Positions 12,254-23,450 of a stretch of 64,000 nucleotides of DNA are shown here, in pieces. Under the pieces are notes generated by a model. It saw only the letters and a list, made by a program, of their open reading frames with translations. It ran no database searches and was not told the origin of the DNA. This DNA is from Liolophura sinensis (lineage: Eukaryota > Mollusca > Polyplacophora > Chitonida > Chitonidae), in contig NC_088299.1 in assembly GCF_032854445.1 (NCBI RefSeq), forward strand, positions 9,355,608 to 9,419,607, read 5' to 3'. How positions within the stretch are numbered: the first letter of the stretch is position 1; each line of letters starts with the position of its first letter. Position numbers and translations under genes: made by a program.

Positions 12254-12455
12254 ACATTTATTTATCTATTTATTTAATTATTTGATTGGTATTTTACGCC
12301 GTACTCAAGAATATATCACTAATAGGATGGCACCCAGCATTATGGTGAGAGGAAATCGGTCAGAGCCTGGGGGAAACCCACGACCACCCGAAGGCTGCTG
12401 GCAGATTTTCAACGTTCGACCTAAGAGGAAGCCAGCATCAGCTGGACTTGAAAAG
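12254..12455 (-). mobile_element. SINE family 1, head-truncated
   Basis: T-rich end, GATTGGTATTTTACGCCGTA tail, body GGGGGAAACCCACGACC and CAGCTGGACTTGAAAAG. It stops about 30 bp from the right arm of the inverted repeat. Confidence 0.88.
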
Positions 12456-12485
12456 TCGTACCAATTAAAGGCGACCACCAAACTG

Positions 12486-12690
12486 AGGCCCATGCATACA
12501 CATATATCCTGTTGACTGTTAAGGAAATTAAAACTACAATGGATCTATGTGAAGAATAATAACCACGTAAAACGGTTTCAGGGCATCGCCAGCTTTCCAG
12601 CATCCCAAAGCTTCCGGGGCAAGACGGTCCATTGACACTCGCCTTTTGTGCTGAGATAGTCGACCGATGGCCGTACCACTTCAAATGGCT
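12486..12690 (-). repeat. right arm of the inverted repeat pair
   Basis: Reverse complement of the 11690-11890 series: on the plus strand CAATGGATCTATGTGAAGAA, AAAACGGTTTCAGGGCATCG, CATCCCAAAGC and GGCCGTACCACTT. The arms are about 600 bp apart and clearly diverged. Confidence 0.75.
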
Positions 12691-13732
12691 TGCACAGCGC
12701 CTGATTTACGTTCTCCTGTAAAGTCAATCATAATCAAGCCAAATGCATCACCTGATAACTGCTAAACTTATGAACTTTAAGTACATATGAAATATGAAAG
12801 CCATCCTGTACTTATATATTTATGCCATATTGTGCATGACTTAATCAGAACTTTGAGAATGCCTAGGGGCTTTATATTCATCGCGTTGAGTTAGATCGCC
12901 ACGTTGGACATATGAAGGTGGCAATCAAAGCGCAGCTGAGATACATATATTTTGTTATCAACAATTGATATTCTAGCATGGTACACGATTTGAATACTGA
13001 TTTCACTGAGTCGCCTAAAACATACCTTGCCTCTTTCCAACATCACTGACAAACTGTTGACTACTTCTCTTTTTGCATGATTCCGTCCTATCTTCGTACT
13101 TTATATAATTTATTAGTTCTTTGGTGGTTAGTGTTATACGTCGTTTTGAGAACTGAATTTGCGATTACTGACCTGGAACATCTTTGTTGGTTGATTGGTA
13201 TATGAATGTCTGTTTCGACATAGGTTTTTTTGTCTCTCAGCTGATATAGGATCCAAGAACTTCCAGGACCTTCTCGGTCTCTGGACCCTCGTCTGATGGG
13301 CTTGGATAGTGTCATGTAAAGCAATCCCCAGAAGAAAGAAGGTTTATCGAAAGCGTCCAGGAAATGTGCGTACAAATGCAATCACTATGTTGTAATCAAA
13401 ATTTTACTTTACTTCATGTAGACTCTCCCTGCCTCAAGAAGACACAATATTTGTACAAATGCCTAATGACTCATCGTCGCCATATAACTGAAAAAATTGG
13501 TAAGCACGACGTTAAACTCAAGCGTAGGCCTACCTATATACCCGTATACATCTGTAACTCTCCTATGGTATGCTGATGGAGGGAAAGGTACAGATTGAAA
13601 GCTAAATAAATTGGGCGGGTAACTTAGGCAGGTGTTGTAGCACGGGTCCCTCGCTAAGCTTCACAGTGAGGGTAAGGACATTAACAATGTCTTTGTGCAT
13701 GTAAGCCATCTCTTGATTGGGCTGCCTTTCAC

Positions 13733-13916
13733 TTATTTATTTATTTATTTAATTGTGCTATGGGTGTTAAACGCTGCACTCAAGAATATTTCACTTATAC
13801 GATGGCGGCCAGCATTATGGTGGGAGGAAACCGGACAGAACCCAGAGGAACCTCGCGACCATGCATCCGCAGGTTGCTAGAAAACCTTCCGACGTGCCGC
13901 CGGAGATGCTACCTCT
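13733..13916 (-). mobile_element. SINE family 1, head-truncated
   Basis: TTTATTTATTTATTT end, CACTCAAGAATATTTCACTT, ATTATGGTGGGAGGAAACCG, then a mutated body ending near GCCGGAGATGCTACC. No head. Confidence 0.87.
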
Positions 13917-14756
13917 CAAAATATAGTTTATGTATCGCCACTTACATATATGATGTTAATATTTATGTTCCACAAGTGGTACCCTCAACTCAAAATGAAA
14001 GCCGCTTTATTGTTCGTTTTGGATTTTGGCTGCGGCGGAATTCTGCTACACGTACTCAGTACATATACCTGGAATCAGTACCCTGTTAGCGCTTCCGTTA
14101 CTCGGGATATTTTGAACGCTGTGTGCGCTACAAAGCTTTGAAGTTCACCCTTGAGAGTTCTTAGAAGCAGACAAACGGACACATTTCCAAGATGAGGGCT
14201 CCCTAAGTTTAATTCCTCCCAAACTTAGTGTGTGATGTTGAGAGGTGTTAGGAATTGTGTGGTGCTAAAATTACTGCGCAGGTGGATTCTTGGTATCTAT
14301 ATTATGGGAATTGTTTGTTATGGAAACTATTGGCAGGTATTAGTTTTAATACTGAAAGTTTGAAATTCACAAGGACACAAGCAGATAGGTGGTGATGAGG
14401 CTGCAAATGACGTCCCCCTGGCACCCCTCCCAGCTGCTGGTTTAAAAAGGTCCATATTTTGCTGGTCAACCTATTCAAGATTTTAATGGCTGCTTTTTCA
14501 CAGGCTGGGCCAGGTATGTACAAAAGTTTATTGGTCACGGAATATTTGGGGCTGAGTTACATCACTAAACGTTGAGATTGTTGCTTATGGGAAACTATTA
14601 CGGATCTGAGGTGACCTTTATGTCCATCAGCTTATCAGTCACCAAGGCCATATTAACTGTGATGGAGGGGGGAAATTAACATGATTCCATAATTCCATGA
14701 TCTTGTGAACCCTGATGGTTTCACCGGATTTAACGCTAGCGCAAGTAACGAGATCT

Positions 14757-14915
14757 GGGTAATGGTCCATCGTACATCGTACTTAACAATTTATCAGTTC
14801 ATACCGCCAAAGTGCTGTCGCCACTGAAGTATCATGCCGAAGACAACAGACATGGCACCCCACTCTGTCACATTATGCTGACACCAAGCCAGCCAAACCA
14901 GGGCAAGTATGATAA
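14757..14915 (-). mobile_element. SINE family 2 fragment
   Basis: The stretch CATCGTACTTAACAATTTAT ... ACCAAGCCAGCCAAACCAGG is repeated at 15657-15787 with few differences. It matches the 3' half of the longer element at 18237-18600 (GTACTCAACAATTTTTCAG, ATTATACTGACACCGG). Only this internal part is present. Confidence 0.65.
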
Positions 14916-15656
14916 AGCGACAACCACATTGGTCAGCGGTTGATTACCTGCGAGTAGATCATATAGTCTTTGTATATACATATATCTGGCGTGTGCAGTA
15001 TAACGCAAAACCATCACACCTTTTGTGATCACTGGATCCACTTATAGTAGAGCATATAGGTCATGAGTTACGACCGTTAATCATTATTTTCTTTTGATTC
15101 AGACACGGATTGGCTCCAACAGTTCCTGACAGAAATATACATATAGTTCACGGAAGCAATTTGCTCATTATGGTTTGCTGCTCTGAAAGAAAACAGGCTG
15201 TCCTGAGGGTTTAGATCTTTAAGGACTAAACATAAGCGTCATGTCCGACATTCATATACCATTCGTAGTCCGTAAAGGGCGTTCCAAGTCGATAATCACA
15301 AGATCCATTTCCAAAACAACGTTTAACACTAGCTCCCAAAGACAAAGGTATGTAAGAAATTATACCGGTAACACACAAGACAGAAGCGGTCATCAGTTTA
15401 TAATGATGCCGGGCAGACAGTGGATATTCCAGGCATGAATTCGATATCAAAGTTCAAATTCGTAGTCCATGAATGAGTTCCATGTCAAATAACAATTAAA
15501 CAAGTATCTCAGTCGCGCGTTGATTGCAACTGTTCGTAAAGGCATCATGCAGATGTAATGAGCATGGCTACCTTTACGGCCCCTAGCCTCAGGTTAAGCG
15601 GTATTAGATACAGTTCACACGATAATAAATGTACGTAAGTATGTAAGCTTGGGTTT

Positions 15657-15787
15657 TCACATCGTACTTAACAATTTATCAGTTCATACCCCCAAAGTGC
15701 TGTCGCCACTGCAGTATCACGCCAAAGACACCAGACATGGCACCCCACCCAGTCGAATTATAGTGACACCAAGCCAGCCAAACCAGA
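15657..15787 (-). mobile_element. SINE family 2 fragment, second copy
   Basis: Close match to 14757-14915, about 0.9 kb away in the same orientation. It ends exactly where a short MITE (15788-15925) begins, which suggests the MITE inserted into or next to it. Confidence 0.65.
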
Positions 15788-15925
15788 GCCCAGTTTCACA
15801 AAGATGTCGTTCAAGTATTATAATCGCACATATAAGAGGATGACACGATAATAGTGACGTGCAAAATATCGTACGACAAATGTTCGATAAAAAAACATGT
15901 CGCATGCCGATTTGTGAAACTGGGC
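15788..15925. mobile_element. MITE family A, 138 bp, perfect 15-bp terminal inverted repeats
   Basis: The ends are GCCCAGTTTCACAAA and TTTGTGAAACTGGGC, which are exact inverse complements. The interior contains AATCGCACAT and ATCGTACGACAAATG. A second copy lies at 57805-57943 in intron 1 of C1q gene C. Confidence 0.8.
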
Positions 15926-16124
15926 ACTGTTTCCTTGCTCTATAAACTCTCAGGGCTGAGCAACAAGTACCATTTGGTATGAACCGACCCGGGTTTGATC
16001 CCAGGTTTCCTAACTTCGAGGCGAACGATGTGATCATTAAGCCACCGAAGCGGTTCACACGGCTATGAAGAACTTATCTAAGTTTAGTAGTCTATATCAT
16101 TAAAGACGTACAGCATAGCGAGTG

Positions 16125-16425
16125 AAACCAGAACAGCGACGAAAGTGTGATAACTGGCAATGGGTCACACGTAGGCCTAATCATTGAAATATTGCCTCTT
16201 GTCAGCTTACCTCGGACAGGATTTTATGTAACTGTTCATTTAAGTGCATTAATAATAGCAATTTACACGCCCCCTAGCGCCATTACTTAATCAGAAATAG
16301 GTAAAAAGAATGCAGGTATGTTAATTACAATTTATGAGGCGTCACTGGTCTAGAAATACTCAAAATGCTGTGTGGTCATCACATTTAACATACAATCAAA
16401 TTAACACAATGCAAAGTGACCAGGC
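16125..16425 (+). repeat. dispersed repeat X, long copy
   Basis: Contains the X core (GACGAAAGTGTGATAACTGG, GGTCACACGTA, TGAAATATTGCCTCTTGTC), then TAACTGTTCATT, ACACGCCCCCTAGCG, GGCGTCACTGGTCTAGAA and ACATACAATCAAATTAA. The same order recurs at 49403, 50728, 50930, 51915 and 60853, and inverted at 61805. It is non-coding; class unknown. Confidence 0.7.
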
Positions 16426-16663
16426 CTCGAGGATGCTTAGTCCACCAGCAAAAGTATGTAGACCATTCCTCCCTATGTCATTACGTTTTGTACGCAAGCT
16501 GAGAACGTATTACTGAAGCTTTTCAAGAGAACATGTGATGGTCATACGGCCTGGGCCCGAGTCACCCTTGCGTCAGTGAAAAAAAGGTACCTCATTAATT
16601 ACCCGATGGTTCCAGACAAACAAGGAAGAGGAAACACAGGTTAAATTGCAAATAGACCCAGAC

Positions 16664-16669
16664 TTTATT
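16664..16669 (-). terminator. polyadenylation signal of C1q gene A
   Basis: AATAAA on the minus strand, about 265 nt past the stop codon. No nearer canonical signal was noted. Confidence 0.5.
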
Positions 16670-16931
16670 TTTGGTTGGAAGCTTAAAGCAGGAATAATTG
16701 CATTCGATAAACAAGTATTAAAGAAAAGATGAAAAGCTTACATTTGGCTTATGTTTCTCGAACAAACCTGAATCCATAATTTATCACTACAGATCCAAAG
16801 CCATTTACATCTTTATGTCTTGTATATGTTTGTATACATGCGTAATTAAGGAAAAAAATAATACAGGGAATTACGGTAGTATATTGCCATCATGACAGCT
16901 GTGTATCGTTGGGCATTACGGAGCCTGTTTA

Positions 16932-18807
16932 CTAATAGCCATCATGGAAAGCGCGCGGTACTCTGAGGTCAGTAAATCTGCCTGCTTTTATTAGAGCAAT
17001 ATTGAAGGTGCAACTGCTGTCCACGGCACAGCCGATGGCAGTTCCGGTCCGCCCTTGCAGACTGACCCTGTCGTATTGATTCAAGATGAGAAAAGCGGAG
17101 TTGGTCGATGTCGAGTAGTCGCCCTTGGCTTTTGCAGAGTTGATGACGACGCCGTTGCTAGTCAGCGCAACGTGGGCTGGTTTCCGACTCCCGGGCTTGG
17201 TTTGGATGTTGTAGCTGATGATGTAACATCCGGGTACTGGCGCTGTGAAGACGCCGTTAACGTTGTTGTATCCACCGTTGATGTTTGTGATGATTCTGTC
17301 AAAGACGATGGTCTCTCGTTTGCTGAAGCCCTGGTCTGTGGTCTTCGTTGCCGTACTCGCCACCACATCTTCAGGATTTACCCACACCGCTGACTGCGAC
17401 TGGTAGGATCCATAACGCTTCCTTGGTCCGGCAGCCATACTGGGTCCATCAAAGTGCCCAGGCCCATAGTTGCCGGATCCTCTGGCGCCAGGCCCATAGC
17501 GCCCGGGTACATAGCCTCCAGGCTGGTAACTGGAGGGCCCTCGAGCATCCGGCCCAAAGCCTTGGGGTCCATATTGATCGAATCTATTGGGCTCATAGTC
17601 TCCATGCCCCTCAACTCCGGGTCTGTAACTTCCGGGTCGATCAGCACCGGGTCTGTAACTTCCGGGTCGATCAGCACCGGGTCTGTAACTTTCGGGTCGA
17701 TCGGCACCGGATCTGTAACTTCCGGGTCGATCAGCACCGGATCTGTAACTTCCAGGGCCTCTAGATCCGGCTGCGAAAGGTACATAATCTCTATGTCCAT
17801 ACTCGCCGGCGCGGTTACCATTCGGGTTGAATCCTGAAAGAAGTGAAATGCATCCTCGTAGGTTTATAATTCATTTAGTCCATATTCGAGAAATGGCTTT
17901 TAATTTTAACTCAAACAAAAAGTGCTATCACTGGTGTCACGATATTATTTCGAATGCTCAGTAAAAACTATAACATTTATCCAGCATTTCAGAAAGAGAA
18001 TTTCAAAAGTGATTATTGAGAAAAAATTTAAAAAAAAGAAAGCACAGAAAAGAATTTACTGCATATTGGTTGGATTGCTGCTGACACGTAATTTAAAAAG
18101 TTTACCTCTTGTATGATGGCGGCATTAATATAAGGATTGAGGAAACCTGAGTGCCCGGATTAAACCATGTATTGGCCTATGGACATGTATGATAATCAAG
18201 TATGCCAGGAGCCTCAGTCCAATGCGATCGCTGTGAGTTAAAGTGAGTGAGTGAGTGCTTGGGGTTTAACGTCGTACTCAACAATTTTTCAGTCATATGA
18301 CGACGAAGGAATCTTTAGAGTGCATTTGATGTTCCTCCTTGTTGCAGGACGGATTTCCACCGCTCTTTTATCTAGTGATGTTTCACTGAGACGCTTTACC
18401 GAAGGCAAGTAAGACGCCCCGCCCGAGACATTATACTGACACCGGTCAACCAGTCGTTGCACTATCCCCTTCATGTTGAACGCCAAGCAAGGAAGTTACA
18501 GCTTCCTCTTTGAAAGTCTTAGGTGTGACTCGATCCAGGATTGACTCTGGATCTACCGCTCCCGAAGTGGGCGCTCTGCCAACTATGCAATCGGGGCCGG
18601 TCTGTGAATGAAAGTTAATCGTATGCTCGCTTCCTCTCCGGTCGTACGTCTGAAGGTCTGCCAGCAACCAGGATGGTGGTGGGTTTTCCCCGGGCTCTGC
18701 CATGCAGGTTTCCTTCCACTACAATGCTATCCGCCGGCGTATAAATGAAATGTTCTTGAGTACGGAGTAAAACGCCAACAAATAATTAAATAAATAGAAA
18801 TATAAAA

Positions 18808-18889
<82 letters not shown>

Positions 18890-20368
18890 GCGAGCAGCAT
18901 GGACAGATTTAGTGCCGTCTGCCATCTTTACATCTTTATCCCAGGTACCATTAAGGCCGCCAGAAGAATGGAAGCACGGAAATTTAGAAAATTTCCTCTT
19001 TGATCATGGTACTGAACCCACGTATGGGGGCTGCCTCTAGCGATTGTTCTGAATTAAACATGTTTTTTTTTCTTCATTATGGAACGAAATTAAGAATGTT
19101 GCTCAAAAATTGTTTTAGAATATACTGTTTATGGCAGGCCTTTGCTTTTGAACGTGTGTGACTATCACCCTTTAACCCTTGTAAAAGACCAAAAACTGTG
19201 ATTTTGGTTTTGTCAGGTGTGTGTTTTATTGTCACACCTTGACTCTGGAAGTGTGATAGCACATCTCAAAATCGAGTGAATGAATGAATGATTATGGTTT
19301 AACGCCAAATCGGCAATTTTCCTCAAAATCGGAGACCTACTACAGTATATAGTACTTAACACCGGATGAATTTACACAATATATTCGCCTTCAATGCAAC
19401 ATGCCAAAGGTGCGTGGTTTACTCCATGAACTCAGGTTTACCCCACTGTAATCCCCATTTTAACAGTATAGGTGAAAGTATGGTGCAATCATGAAACATA
19501 TCTTTAAATAAATCATATACAGTAAAGAATAATGCCTTAGAAAGTGGTCATTGATTCATCTACACATTATATATGGTGCGTATGCAAAGCGTGCATGATT
19601 TATTTATTTATTTATTTGATTGGTGTTTTACGCCGTACTCAAGTATGTTTCACTTATACAACGGCAGTCAGCATTATGGTGGGTGGAAACCGGGCACAGC
19701 CCGGGGGAAACTCACGACCATCCGCAGGCTGCTGGAAGACCTTCCCACGTACTGCCGGAGAGGAAGCCAGCATGAGCTGGACTTGAACTCACAGCGACCG
19801 CATTGGCGAGAGACTCCTGGGTCATTACGCTGCGCTAGCGCGCTAACTAACTGAGCCACCAAAGCGTGCATGAGGATTTGAATATTAATGTATAAGCCAA
19901 TTCCTATGCAGAAGTCTTAAAACTTTTAAGTAACCATATCAGCGATAAGCGGAGTCACATATAAACCTGTGTGGCTGACTCATTGCGAGTAGATTGATTT
20001 ATTCATTTGAGTGGTGCTTTACTCAAGCAGTTAATGTAAGCGTTCTAGTTGCTAAAAACACTGTGTCAGAGAGGTGGAGTAGATAATGTGTAAGCAAAGT
20101 GCTTGTGTATTGGAACCTGTGATACATGTATATTAGGTGAACTAGTCCCACAAAATGTTAACATGTAATTTATATGAACCACATAAAGCTCGGAATACAG
20201 GTTTGAAAATTGTTTGAATCAGTCGACGGTAATTGATCGTTAACTCTTACCCGTTGAATTTCCTCGATCAGCCATATTTGCATTATTCGGATTGATGTCC
20301 CACCGTTGACCTCTGCACACACAGGCAAACAGACAGACGACCACTGCGAGAAGTTTCAGAGACGCCAT
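16932..20368 (-). CDS. secreted C1q-domain protein A with a tandem-repeat stalk
   Basis: Two exons: 20368-20251 (118 nt) and 17833-16932 (902 nt), phase 1, donor GTAAGAG, acceptor CTTTCAG. Together they encode 339 residues. Residues 1-22 form a signal peptide (MASLKLLAVVVCLFACVCRG). Residues about 50-110 are a hydrophilic stalk made of near-identical ten-residue units of the PGSYRPGADR type, followed by Gly/Pro/Tyr-rich sequence. The last ~140 residues are a C1q head: VNPEDVVAST, FDRIITNINGGY, GVFTAPVPGCY, NSAFLILNQYDRVSLQ. The stalk has no regular Gly-X-Y, so it is not a true collagen triple helix. Family knowledge: C1q heads form trimers, and in molluscs many act as secreted pattern-recognition lectins. 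A SINE cluster and an (AT)n tract occupy the 2.4-kb intron. A TATA box lies about 100 nt upstream of the ATG. Confidence 0.9.
17618..17760 (-). repeat. 30-bp coding minisatellite (stalk repeat of C1q gene A)
   Basis: About 4.7 units of 30 bp, each reading CGGGTCTGTAACTTCCGGGT then CGATCAGCAC on the plus strand. The unit length keeps the frame and gives ten-residue repeats. Units differ at single bases (GGGTC/GGATC; CCGGG/TCGGG). Copy-number change would lengthen or shorten the stalk without breaking the protein. Confidence 0.92.
18237..18600 (-). mobile_element. SINE family 2, near full length
   Basis: In minus orientation it starts with a tRNA-like head: GATTGCATAGTTGGCAGAGC as A-box region and GGATCGAGTC as B box. 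It runs through a long body and ends in GTTTAACGTCGTACTCAAC reversed, plus a GAGT/CACT-type tail at 18237-18258. It lies in the intron of C1q gene A. Confidence 0.75.
18601..18800 (+). mobile_element. SINE family 1, head missing
   Basis: Abuts SINE family 2 directly. It has the body GCTTCCTCTCCGGTCGTACG, CCCCGGGCTCTGCC and the tail GTACGGAGTAAAACGCCAAC. The tail is followed by the (AT)n tract. Confidence 0.85.
18812..18886. repeat. (AT)n microsatellite, about 37 units
   Basis: An uninterrupted 75-bp AT/TA run directly after the SINE A/T-rich tail, inside the intron of C1q gene A. It probably grew from the SINE tail. Confidence 0.97.
19264..19460. mobile_element. fragment resembling a SINE tail of a further family
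   Basis: GAGTGAATGAATGAATGATT followed by ATGGTTTAACGCCAAATCGG resembles the 3' end of GAGT-tailed SINEs (compare 18237-18275). The rest is unrecognised. Confidence 0.4.
19599..19868 (-). mobile_element. SINE family 1, full length
   Basis: Complete minus-orientation copy: TTTA tail, GATTGGTGTTTTACGCCGTA, body, then on the plus strand GGACTTGAACTCACAGC (inverted B box) and GCGCTAGCGCGCTAAC plus CTGAGCCACC (inverted A-box region). It lies in the intron of C1q gene A. Confidence 0.93.
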
Positions 20369-20470
20369 GGTTTGATCGGTTGTTATATGGCGACAGGCAC
20401 CAAGACGTTTAAATATCTTCTCGGGACAGGTTCCTCTGGTGAACTGAAGTCTGAAATGAAATCCGGACAC

Positions 20471-20479
20471 TTATATATA
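20471..20479 (-). promoter_or_regulatory. TATA box of C1q gene A
   Basis: Reads CCTATATATAAGTGTCC on the minus strand, about 105 nt upstream of the start codon, so the transcript should begin near 20440-20450. C1q gene C has a very similar TATATAAGTGGAC. Confidence 0.7.
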
Positions 20480-21654
20480 GGACCCATACAGGCAAAACGT
20501 TCATGAACCTTAGACCAAAAAAAAAGAGAAGAAATATGAAGAAAATAAAAGAAAAGACTTTCTCCAAAACAGAATGGAAACTGTGCAATAGTTCAGGTGT
20601 GTTGGAACCTTCAGGTGGAAATTAGAAAAAATAATAGCAAATGAACAAAAGTACGGACAACATTCATTCCGATCCACTACATGTATATAGAAGAGGTATT
20701 CTCTGGAAGACAACTCATTGTTTACTCAATGTTCCTTATAATTGTCTGACTCTGTTACGCTGCACTAAATGTAACTTACTGCAGTTCTATCTAAATATGA
20801 ACGATTATCCAACAGACTATAAAAAATTTAATTACGACATATTTTACTATCAACAGCTTGGTCATATAGTGTAACTATTTTACTTTACGGGTCACTGAAT
20901 ACGTATAACATTAATTTCCAAAGGACGTATGATTTTTTCTTCAATAAGGAGTGAAACATTATCTTTTTTACCCTACAAAGGTTTGTATCTAGTGTAATTT
21001 TCATCTCTTTGTACATTGTCCAGGTAATGATGTAATCAAGATATGAATGCGTTGTGTTACACGAACAAATAAAAATTGTACATCAGATATACGTCGATCG
21101 TGCATACATGGAGCTGCATCATTTTAGTCTAACTTGGATAATTTATAAAAGTTTTTGAATATAACATGGACGGGTGAAGGGTGTTTGAACTGAACTTAGC
21201 TCACCTTTGCCTCTTTAGGAACGTCTTTAGAAACGTTTTTGTCTAAAACTGGGTTATACTGATAATATCGTACTGTGTATGTGTGAAAAATAAAAGCTTA
21301 ATATCAACGGCTGATTGTCTTGAGTTGTGATGTACTGGTTGCACTCTTACTCGTAATTAGGTGTACTTGATTATCCCATAATGTGCAAAGCCTCGGCGAA
21401 ATCTTGCAATAGAAGGAAGACTGAAGAAATTTGTATGCCCTATATATCTATAATTGCAGCTCCTTCCAGTTGCAGATAAATGTCTGCACTGAACTATAAT
21501 GTGGACCTTAATTCTTTTAAGTCTATATCCAGCCTGTAAGGCATAAGCATCTAGTAATAGCCAGTAAACCAAGCGGTAAAATGCTTCCGGAAGAGCCAGT
21601 GTGGAGTCCATGATACATTTAGAGCCAGCAGAATGGCGGTGTCCAACAGTTTGC

Positions 21655-22487
21655 AAAATAACATGCTAAGTGAAGGGCGACAGACAAGCGACGTCAGCTT
21701 TATAATACACTTACATACTAGCAGAAGGGCGAGGTCAACTTTAGCAGACAGTAACATACTAGCAGAAGGGTGACGTCAACATTATGAAACAGTAAGATAC
21801 TAGCAGAAGGGCGACATCAACATTAGGAGATAGTAAGATACTTGCTGAAGGACGAGGTTAACTTTATGAGACAGTAACATACTAGCAGAAGGGCGAGGTC
21901 AACTTTATGAGACAGTAAGATACTAGCAGAAGGGTGAGGTCAACATTATGAGACAGTAACATACTAGCAGAAGGGCGACATCAACATTAGGAGATAGTAA
22001 GATACTTGCTGAAATACGAGGTTAACTTTATGAGACAGTAAGATACTAGCAGAAGGGCGACATCAACATTAGGAGATAGTAAGATACTTGCTGAAGGACG
22101 AGGTTAACTTTATGAGACAGTAACATACTTGCTGAAGGACGAGGTTAACTTTATGAGACAGTAACATACTAGCAGAAGGGTGAGGTCAACATTATGAGAC
22201 AGTAAGATACTAGCAGAAGGGCGACATCAACATTAGGAGATAGTAACATACTTGCAGAAGGACGAGGTTAACTTTATGAGACAGTAACATACTTGCTGAA
22301 GGACGAGGTTAACTTTATGAGACAGTAACATACTAGCAGAAGGGTGAGGTCAACTTTATGAGACAGTAACATACTAGCAGAATGGTGAGATCAACATTAT
22401 GAGACAGTAACATACTAGCAGAATGGTGAGATCAACTTTATGTGACAGTAACATACTAGCAGAAGGGCGAGGTTAACTTTATGTGAA
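21655..22487. repeat. 41-bp minisatellite, about 20 units
   Basis: Units of ACATACTAGCAGAAGGGCGA followed by GGTCAACTTTATGAGACAGT plus one base repeat with a 41-bp spacing (for example 22328 and 22369). Several unit variants alternate (GCGACATCAACATTAGGAGA; TTGCTGAAGGACGAGGTTAA), showing higher-order structure. The first unit is degenerate. Period 41 is not a multiple of 3, so it is non-coding. It lies about 1.2 kb upstream of C1q gene A. Confidence 0.95.
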
Positions 22488-22856
22488 ATCGGTCATATTC
22501 AGTACTAGAATTGCCTTTAGTCAGTGACACGTAACAATACATTATAATTGAACGTCCATATTCTTGGAAGGAAAATCAAATTAGAACTCACAATGTAAGC
22601 TCAGTTTCAACGCCAAGAACTCATTGCCTTGGGTGACGTCATGATTATTCACAAAGCTCTGTTTGCTAGGTCTTTTCGCAAGTAAGCATGAAAATGAGTT
22701 AGATACGCAGAGTGAGAGGATCGCTGGCTATTTTCAGTTAGGACTACTGGTTAAACAAATAGGATACATGTTCGATGTTCATAATCTTTGTAGCGCTCTT
22801 TATCTCCCCTACCACTGGTATCGCAGATATGTGCTTAAACAAGGAAAAGTCCTACC

Positions 22857-23033
22857 CGATCTCAAGAATATTTCACTTATACGTCGGCGGCCAGCATTAT
22901 GGTGGGTGGAAACCCACGTACGGCCGGAGAGGAAGCCAGTATGAGCTGGACTTGAACTCACAGCGACCGCATTGGCGAGAGACTCCTGGGTCATGACGCT
23001 AAGCGCGCTAAGCAACTGAGCAATGGAGGCCCA
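22857..23033 (-). mobile_element. SINE family 1 with internal deletion
   Basis: The tail side (CTCAAGAATATTTCACTTAT) and head side (CTTGAACTCACAGCGACC, AAGCGCGCTAAGCAACTGAG) are both present. The body segment between GGTGGGTGGAAAC and CCACGTACGGCCGG is deleted. Confidence 0.9.
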
Positions 23034-23145
23034 GTACATATTTAACCTGAGTTACAAAACGCGTCTGTAGTATAAACAGAAAAAACAGTTACTCAGAAGT
23101 AACACACGCCAACACAATTCTGAGACCCTAAACCATATGCGTGTT

Positions 23146-23290
23146 TCGAGGTTTCCGTGGCCTTGTGGTTAGCATGTTATGGCGTAGCAGAATGACCCAA
23201 GAGCCTCTCACCATTGAGGCAGCTGTGAGTTCAAGTCCAGCTGATCCCGTCTTTCTCTCCTGTGAATATTTCACTTATAGGACGGAATAA
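23146..23290 (+). mobile_element. SINE family 1, head-bearing copy with truncated body
   Basis: TCCGTGGCCTTGTGGTTAGC and GTGAGTTCAAGTCCAGC mark the A-box region and B box. After CTTTCTCTCCTG it jumps to the tail (TGAATATTTCACTTATAGGA). Confidence 0.8.
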
Positions 23291-23354
23291 CCTTATGTAC
23301 CACATCCGGTTTCAACATGTGGACAAAACGACCGCATCAAACGGAAGAGGATAC

Positions 23355-23450
23355 ATTTATTTATTTTTATTTATTTATTGATTCATTTTTTTATTTATTT
23401 GATTGGTCTTTTATGTCATACTGAAGAATATTTCACTTATACGATGTCGT
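23355..23450 (-). mobile_element. SINE family 1 tail fragment
   Basis: TTTATTTATTTGATTGGTCT, then ACTGAAGAATATTTCACTTA, breaking off after ACGATGTCGTC. Opposite in orientation to its left neighbour. Confidence 0.8.

Noticed and set aside
17055..17837. Plus-strand frames opposite C1q gene A
   Set aside because: Antisense shadows of the C1q exon and its 30-bp repeat.
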